Of a DNA stretch of 48,257 nt, positions 43,783 through 48,257 are shown one piece after another. The notes under the pieces were generated by a model that did not search any database, was not told where the DNA came from, and was given only the letters and a program-made list of their open reading frames with translations. Each line of letters starts with the position of its first letter. Position 1 is the stretch's first letter. The DNA comes from Yoonia sp. Lineage in GTDB: Bacteria; Pseudomonadota; Alphaproteobacteria; Rhodobacterales; Rhodobacteraceae. The stretch lies in assembly GCF_030731595.1 (NCBI RefSeq), contig NZ_JANQTS010000055.1, forward strand, positions 1 through 48,257, in the 5' to 3' direction. The translations under genes were made by a program, and so were the position numbers.

Positions 43783-43810
43783 TTGCCACTTTACGTGTTT
43801 CGGGTATGAA
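43783..43810 (+). promoter_or_regulatory. Predicted tRNA-Pro promoter
   Basis: TTGCCA (43783-43788), 16 bp, TATGAA (43805-43810), with the tRNA starting 11 bp later. It begins 12 bp after the merR stop. Confidence 0.5.
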
Positions 43811-43820
43811 AGCGCTTCGT

Positions 43821-43897
43821 CGGGCTATAGCGCAGCCTGGTAGCGCGTCCGTCTGGGGGACGGAAGGTCGCAGGTTCGAGTCCTGCTAGCCCGACCA
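43821..43897 (+). tRNA. tRNA-Pro(GGG)
   Basis: 77 bases including an encoded CCA. Acceptor arm CGGGCTA pairs with TAGCCCG, the anticodon stem TCCGT/ACGGA encloses the loop CTGGGGG with anticodon GGG, and the T arm contains GGTTCGAGTCC. It is intact. It lies just upstream of dcd, 1.1 kb from the first copy of the direct repeat. Confidence 0.97.
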
Positions 43898-43959
43898 ATC
43901 ATAACCGCCCGTCTGTGCGCAAGCACGGCGGGCGTTTTGGTACCTCGGAGGGGGAAAAG

Positions 43960-45039
43960 ATGACGACTGCAGGTGTCCTCGCCGACCATCAGATCCGCGA
44001 CATGATCGCATCTGGCGGCATCGCGGCAGACTTGCCCATCACGCCCGAACAGATCCAACCTGCCTCGCTTGATCTGCGTCTTGGGCAGACGGCGTACCGT
44101 GTGCGCGCGTCTTTTCTTGCGGGCCGCAAACGGACCGTGAAACAGCGGCTTGCTGACTTCCAGATGCATGCGGTTGATCTGACGGGCGGTGCTGTGCTGG
44201 AAAAAGGCTGCGTCTATGTCGTGCCCTTGATAGAGCGCCTGACCCTGCCCAAAGGCATGACCGCCGCAGCAAGTGCCAAATCCTCGATTGGCCGCCTTGA
44301 TCTGCTGACCCGCATCATCACCGATCACGGCGTCGAGTTCGACCGCGTCCCCGAAGGCTATGACGGCCCGCTTTACGTCGAGATTTGCCCGCGTTCGTTT
44401 TCCGTCGTGGCCCAGCCGGGACAGATGTTGAACCAGATCATCTTTCGCCAAGGCAAGACCTTGATGTCAGACGATGATTTGCGCGCCTTGCACGCGCAGA
44501 CCCCCATCGTGTCAGGTGATCCGGTGATCTCTGATGGCTTGGGTTTCTCGGTTGATCTGAAGCCCGCCAAAGGCACTCTGGTCGGCTACCGCGCCAAACC
44601 GCACACTGGCGTTGTCGATCTTGCCAAACTGAACCACTACGACCCGACCGAGTTCTGGGAAGAGGTGCATACCAAGGACGGCTGGATCATCCTTGATCCC
44701 GGTGCCTTCTATATTCTGGTCAGCCGCGAGGCGATTGTGATCCCGCCGATGCAGGCCGCCGAAATGGCCCCCTATCTGGCGATGGTCGGTGAATTCCGGG
44801 TGCATTATGCGGGATTTTTTGATCCCGGTTTCGGATATGCCGAAGCAGGCGGCGCCGGATCGCGTGGTGTGCTTGAAGTGCGCTGTCACGAGGCCCCTTT
44901 CGTGCTGGAGCACGGGCAGGTCGTGGGGCGCTTGGTTTATGAGCATATGGCAGCCCTGCCCGCAGCACTCTATGGCCGCGAGATCAAGTCGAACTATCAG
45001 GGCCAAGGTTTGAAGCTGTCCAAACACTTCAAATCTTGA
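43960..45039 (+). CDS. dcd: 2'-deoxycytidine 5'-triphosphate deaminase, double-length form
   Basis: A 359-residue Dcd-type deaminase, which makes dUTP from dCTP for thymidylate synthesis. It is about twice the length of the 190-residue E. coli Dcd, matching the alphaproteobacterial form with two dUTPase-like domains. QIQPASLDLRLG near 26-37 and SAKSSIGRLDLLTRIITDHG near 104-123 are recognisable. CGGAGGGGG precedes ATG 43960. The 3' end (GQGLKLSKHFKS) is the source of a repeat that reappears at 48167-48205, marking the edge of a putative island. Confidence 0.93.
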   Translation: MTTAGVLADHQIRDMIASGGIAADLPITPEQIQPASLDLRLGQTAYRVRASFLAGRKRTVKQRLADFQMHAVDLTGGAVLEKGCVYVVPLIERLTLPKGMTAAASAKSSIGRLDLLTRIITDHGVEFDRVPEGYDGPLYVEICPRSFSVVAQPGQMLNQIIFRQGKTLMSDDDLRALHAQTPIVSGDPVISDGLGFSVDLKPAKGTLVGYRAKPHTGVVDLAKLNHYDPTEFWEEVHTKDGWIILDPGAFYILVSREAIVIPPMQAAEMAPYLAMVGEFRVHYAGFFDPGFGYAEAGGAGSRGVLEVRCHEAPFVLEHGQVVGRLVYEHMAALPAALYGREIKSNYQGQGLKLSKHFKS

Positions 45040-45092
45040 AGCGGCGCAAACTTTGACAATCAGGGCGCGATCCATGAAGCACCGGCAAGCGG
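45001..45092 (+). repeat. Direct repeat, left copy: dcd 3' end and downstream
   Basis: Covers the final 12 codons and stop of dcd plus about 50 bases. A 29-base stretch (45004-45032) is identical to 48170-48198, and similarity of roughly 80-85% continues to the edge of the window. It could be one arm of an integration site. Confidence 0.9.
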
Positions 45093-45109
45093 GACGGAGC
45101 CGAAGCGCG

Positions 45110-46573
45110 CTAATCCTGTAAAGCGCGTTCCCTGTCAATTTCCTGCGCGATTTCAAGTACATCGACGAGGAAACCATCAATATCCTCTCGTCGGGTACGG
45201 TGGTTGTTGAACGCGCAGCGCAGGCCATGTTTGCCTTGGACCGTTGTGTCCGAAGGCACAGCAAGGCCGCGTTCCTGTAGTCGAAGCATGATCTCTGTAT
45301 TGAGCGCCTTCGACGCGTCCTCATCTTCGGCTATGTGGCGGAAGCAAACGATATTGAGATCAACAGGGGCAAAAAGTTCGAGCAGCGGATGTGCCTCGAC
45401 CTGCTCTGCCATATATCGCGCGAGTGCAATGTCTTTGGCGATCAGCCGCCCAAACTTGGCCGAGCCTTGCTCTTTGAACGCCATCCAAATCTTGAGCGCA
45501 CGGAAGCCACGGCTTAGCTCGAGGCCGTAGTCGGCAAGAAACTTGCCTGCAATCATGCCCCGCTCTTGCAGTTGTAGATATGGGCCATGCATCTCGAATG
45601 TCGCGAAATGGGCCTCAGGGTCCTTTATCAGCACGGCTCCTGCTTCGAAGGGTGTGTGAAGCCATTTATGCGGATCAATTGCCACCGAGCCTGCCCGCTC
45701 TATTCCGGCGACCAAATGCGCATGATCCGGTGCAAGGCGGAGCACCCCACCGATGCATCCGTCGACGTGAAACCAAAGGCCCTCTCGATCGCAAAGATCT
45801 GCAATCGCAGTCAGATCGTCGATCGCCCCCGTATTCGTCGTGCCAGCCGTCCCGATCACGCACGCCGGTTGCAGCCCGTTTGCCCGGTCTTGTGCGATCG
45901 CGGCTTCCAGCGCATCAAGTCGCATCCGTTGACGGTCATCGCTCGCAACCTCCACCAGCGCCTTTGCGCCAAGACCTAAAGTCTCCAACGCTTTTTGATG
46001 ACAACTGTGCACTTGATCAGAAGCGTAAAAGCGTAACGGTTTTTTGAGCCCGGCGATGCCCTCCTTGCGCACGTCATATCCGGCGGCAAGATTACGAATA
46101 ACTGTATGTGCAACAAGGTTCGCCATTGAACCACCGCTGGTGAGCGTGCCACTCGCGCTTTTGGGAAAGCCAGCGATCTCCTTGAGCCAATCGACGACTT
46201 GTTGTTCGACCTGCGCCGCACCCGTGTTGCCACCACCCAGGTTGCTGCCCTCCACGGCGGCAAGAAAGTCGCCCAAAGCGCCCGTGAAGTTGCTGGCCCC
46301 CATGTACCATCCCCAGAAGCGGGGGTGGATGTTGCCCATCGGATAAGCTGCAACGTTGTCCCGGTATTCACGATAGACTTCGTCCAATTGGGCAGGATGT
46401 TCCGGCATGCCTGTTTGTAGTCGGGCGCGCACATCTTCGGGCATCGGCGTCCACACAGGGCGCTCTCGCACGCGGACCAAATGCTCGATCGCCTCATCTA
46501 CCATACGATGTGCGAGGGCACGGGTGGCTTCCCAATCGTCTGGGTCAAGCGTCTCTTCTTTGGTATTCCGCAT
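45110..46573 (-). CDS. PLP-dependent amino acid decarboxylase (group II)
   Basis: A 487-residue fold-type I decarboxylase of the aromatic-amino-acid/glutamate group. PLP Lys is K303 in AIDPHKWLHTPF; D271 in FHVDGCIGG holds the pyridine nitrogen, where relatives usually read HVDAAYGG. SGTLTSGGSMANL near 141-153 is the typical phosphate-binding block. The amino acid substrate cannot be told. The ATG at 46573 was preferred over GTG 46582 because AGGAGG lies 9 bp before it. It is the first cargo gene of the putative island and uses more A/T-ending codons than dcd. Confidence 0.87.
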   Translation of the reverse strand: MRNTKEETLDPDDWEATRALAHRMVDEAIEHLVRVRERPVWTPMPEDVRARLQTGMPEHPAQLDEVYREYRDNVAAYPMGNIHPRFWGWYMGASNFTGALGDFLAAVEGSNLGGGNTGAAQVEQQVVDWLKEIAGFPKSASGTLTSGGSMANLVAHTVIRNLAAGYDVRKEGIAGLKKPLRFYASDQVHSCHQKALETLGLGAKALVEVASDDRQRMRLDALEAAIAQDRANGLQPACVIGTAGTTNTGAIDDLTAIADLCDREGLWFHVDGCIGGVLRLAPDHAHLVAGIERAGSVAIDPHKWLHTPFEAGAVLIKDPEAHFATFEMHGPYLQLQERGMIAGKFLADYGLELSRGFRALKIWMAFKEQGSAKFGRLIAKDIALARYMAEQVEAHPLLELFAPVDLNIVCFRHIAEDEDASKALNTEIMLRLQERGLAVPSDTTVQGKHGLRCAFNNHRTRREDIDGFLVDVLEIAQEIDRERALQD

Positions 46574-46733
46574 TTGCCACACCCTCCTGCTTCAAGCAAA
46601 CCGTGGGTGAAAAGCGGAATTTTTGCAAACGTTCTGTGCAGGAGCCAGAAATCTGAAGAGCGATTGTCAGCAATACCTCTTGGTGCCCGTCCTATCTGTA
46701 GGTGAAATCTCGCATCGAACGTGCTCCTGCTGA

Positions 46734-47999
46734 CTATGTCACGTGCTCGCCCGCAACATGCCGGACCAAAGCGTCCATCGCGTTGCAAGTATAGTCGTGG
46801 AAGTACCAACTGTCCGCTTCCGGCTGGCTTGATTGCTTGATGACCGCAACCTCCCTGTTTCGGTCAATGTAGATCCATTGGCCGTGCACCCCGAGCGCGA
46901 TGATCGCTTCCGACCCGGGCGTGTTTCTGATCCACCATTGTGCGCAATAGCTCCAATCGCCATTCGCCATGCTTTCTTCCGCACTCGGGCCCCTCAGGAA
47001 GGCTTCGGTGGACCCCCCTTGCGAAAGCGTGTCGATCACCGCTTCGGGGATGATCTGGTCACCGCCCACACGGCCATTCCGGAGCATTGCCGCGGCAAAG
47101 CGCGCCATGTCCTCTGCCGTGGCGTTTAGCCCACCCCCGGCACAGAGGTTGCCCGTGGCATCAAGAAGGACATAGGTCTCGCCGGTCATGCCGAGCCTTG
47201 ACCACAGGCGGTTTTCCAGCAGGGTCACGAAACTCTGACCGAACAGTCGACTGACCGCCCAGTTCAGGACATCGGCCTGCGGCGTCTGGTACTCGAACAC
47301 CGCCCCATGCGCGCGCCCCTCGAGCTTGGTCAGTGTGCTAGCATAGTCATAGAGGCTCTTTGGTCCGTCCCAATCGACCGCCTTGATGCCGGCCCCTAGA
47401 ACCGCGACGTAATCGTGGAACTCTGCGTCGGGGTCGTCATAGTACTCACTGAATTTCAGCGATGCCGTCATGTCGAGGACCTGACCGAAGGTCGCATCGG
47501 AAAAACCCGATCCGTTGTCGAGTTCCGGTATGATGTCCACGATCGGGGTGTCCCGCGTGACCAACCCCTCTTCGATCGCCATCAATGCGAAGAGGCCGAC
47601 GAAGGACTTGGTGCAGCTGAACATGATGTGCGGCGTGTCCGGCGTCATGCCGTTGAGGTAACGTTCGTAGACGACCGTGTCCTTGTGAACCACGATCAGG
47701 CTGTCGGTGAATGTCTGCCGCAGGAAGCACTCGAAATCAGCGAGAGAGCCATCCTTGCGTCGCACCGACAGGCTGCCGATGTCAGCGTCGATCTCGCGCC
47801 TCAGCGCGGTACCGGCATCGCTGGGCCGCACAGGTGCTGTCGGCCAGATCTGCCGCATATTCTGGTAGGCCCACCGATTGAATGGCGGCTCAAATACACC
47901 ATTGAAGCGATCCACCCGCTTTCCGGCAGGCGGCGGAAACCCCTGCATAAGACCAAGCTCCAGATGAGTTGCGGTATCGAAGGGTTCGGAGATCGCCAT
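46734..47999 (-). CDS. Serine hydrolase, class C beta-lactamase/6-aminohexanoate-dimer hydrolase type
   Basis: A 421-residue protein of the beta-lactamase-related (class C/NylB) fold. The nucleophile motif SxxK is S128-C-T-K131 (FSCTKSFVG). A Tyr-based second motif is probably in EYQTPQADVL near 256, and GVHGQWIYID near 383 corresponds to the third motif. No signal peptide, so probably cytosolic, unlike a resistance beta-lactamase; amide or ester hydrolysis is likely. It lies 160 bp from the decarboxylase, same strand. The 167 bases upstream hold no gene. Confidence 0.85.
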   Translation of the reverse strand: MAISEPFDTATHLELGLMQGFPPPAGKRVDRFNGVFEPPFNRWAYQNMRQIWPTAPVRPSDAGTALRREIDADIGSLSVRRKDGSLADFECFLRQTFTDSLIVVHKDTVVYERYLNGMTPDTPHIMFSCTKSFVGLFALMAIEEGLVTRDTPIVDIIPELDNGSGFSDATFGQVLDMTASLKFSEYYDDPDAEFHDYVAVLGAGIKAVDWDGPKSLYDYASTLTKLEGRAHGAVFEYQTPQADVLNWAVSRLFGQSFVTLLENRLWSRLGMTGETYVLLDATGNLCAGGGLNATAEDMARFAAAMLRNGRVGGDQIIPEAVIDTLSQGGSTEAFLRGPSAEESMANGDWSYCAQWWIRNTPGSEAIIALGVHGQWIYIDRNREVAVIKQSSQPEADSWYFHDYTCNAMDALVRHVAGEHVT

Positions 48000-48166
48000 G
48001 GCAGTAGTCGCCTTTCCTACACTGTCTTCCTGGGCTCCCGCGCCAGAAGTGAACGGTTGGGCGCGCGCGGGTCTGAATATCAGGCTAGCATTGCGATTTA
48101 CGCATGACGACCCCCGAAACCGCCCCTGTGCGCTTCGGGCGCGAACCTGCCATCCGCCGCAGCCGC

Positions 48167-48257
48167 GGGCAAGGTTTGAAGCTGTCCAAACACTTCAAGT
48201 CTTAAAGCGGCGCAAATTTGGACAATTGGCGCGCAGGCCATGAAGGGTCGGGAAGCG
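48167..48257 (+). repeat. Direct repeat, right copy: detached dcd 3' end
   Basis: Encodes GQGLKLSKHFKS then TAA, in the same direction as dcd but with no upstream dcd sequence. Differences from the left copy in the coding part are GGG for GGC, AAG for AAA and TAA for TGA, all silent. The match continues past the stop (AGCGGCGCAAA and later blocks) and is cut by the window end. Confidence 0.9.

Larger units (their letters stand above)
45040..48166. mobile_element. Putative genomic island flanked by dcd-end repeats
   Basis: A block of about 3.1 kb carrying two minus-strand genes lies between two copies of the dcd 3' end. The right copy preserves the protein reading frame with only synonymous changes, so it comes from another functional dcd allele. 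That is expected if foreign DNA inserted at this site, either by site-specific integration or by recombination. No integrase or transposase is present, and no inverted repeats were seen at the ends, so the mechanism is open. The rest of the element may lie beyond the window. Confidence 0.5.

Noticed and set aside
43821..43897. tRNA-Pro as the integration site of the putative island
   Set aside because: The tRNA is intact and no copy of its 3' end appears downstream; the duplicated sequence is the dcd end 1.1 kb away.
46734..47999. Serine hydrolase as an antibiotic-resistance beta-lactamase
   Set aside because: No signal peptide and closer resemblance to cytosolic NylB-type esterases/amidases; SxxK alone does not indicate resistance.
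1..48257. CRISPR arrays, prophage, insertion sequences, plasmid or chromosomal origin
   Set aside because: No regularly spaced direct repeats with spacers, no transposase, integrase, capsid or replication-initiator gene, and no DnaA-box cluster seen.

Overview
The window looks like a chromosomal segment from a marine alphaproteobacterium of the order Rhodobacterales (Roseobacter group). This rests on gene content and order: a suf operon led by an unusual iscR, the lptF-lptG-lptD-surA-pdxA-rsmA block, DUF177-rpmF-plsX-fabH-ihfA-merR, a double-length Dcd, a Hint_2 protein, and the GC-rich intergenic repeats typical of the group. Almost all of it is ordinary core genome, densely packed, with many ATGA or TGATG stop/start overlaps.

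Layout. 1-6480 (minus strand): an Fe-S cluster assembly operon, iscR, cysteine desulfurase, sufB, a small membrane protein gene, sufC, sufD and a YIP1-family membrane protein gene that ends just inside the window. 6563-6593 holds two palindromes upstream of iscR. 6653-8278 (plus): an alpha/beta hydrolase, a hypothetical protein and an HD-domain hydrolase. 8406-11276 (plus): a DEAD-box RNA helicase with a repetitive basic tail, an unlisted 55-residue Pro/Gln-rich small protein, and a TfoX C-terminal-domain protein. 11357-17953: ndk, an MFS exporter with a His-rich tail, an EamA exporter, an ABC-F ATPase, MarC, an aspartic protease, a 30-residue lipoprotein and holC. 17955-26976: pepA, divergent from the outer-membrane biogenesis block lptF-lptG-lptD-surA-pdxA-rsmA. 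27016-30074 (minus): prfA-prmC, a DUF4167 protein and a DUF1499 protein. 30140-33226 (minus): an M20 amidohydrolase and two ureohydrolases of different subfamilies. 33290-39649: mazG, a small lipoprotein, a second ABC-F (Uup type), an OlsB-like acyltransferase, msrB, a Hint-domain protein and bamE. 39721-43770 (plus): DUF177, rpmF, plsX, fabH, ihfA and merR. 43821-45039: tRNA-Pro(GGG) and dcd. 45110-47999 (minus): a PLP-dependent decarboxylase and a serine hydrolase.

Most notable points. (1) The last 12 codons and the stop region of dcd are duplicated at 48167-48257, with only synonymous changes. The two copies flank the decarboxylase/hydrolase pair, so these genes look like a small genomic island at the dcd 3' end. 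(2) IscR lacks all the classical cluster ligands. A 15-bp palindrome upstream of iscR recurs at 14/15 positions inside the cysteine desulfurase gene, where it is written with rare codons. (3) A perfect 16-bp palindrome sits just downstream of the ihfA promoter. (4) Five copies of a GC-stem/AT-tail intergenic repeat are present; one supplies a stop codon and others abut start codons. (5) Two very small genes were found (55-aa and 30-aa lipoprotein). I saw no CRISPR array, prophage, transposase or secondary-metabolite cluster, and no clearly new multi-gene system. The island and the regulatory palindromes are the best leads.
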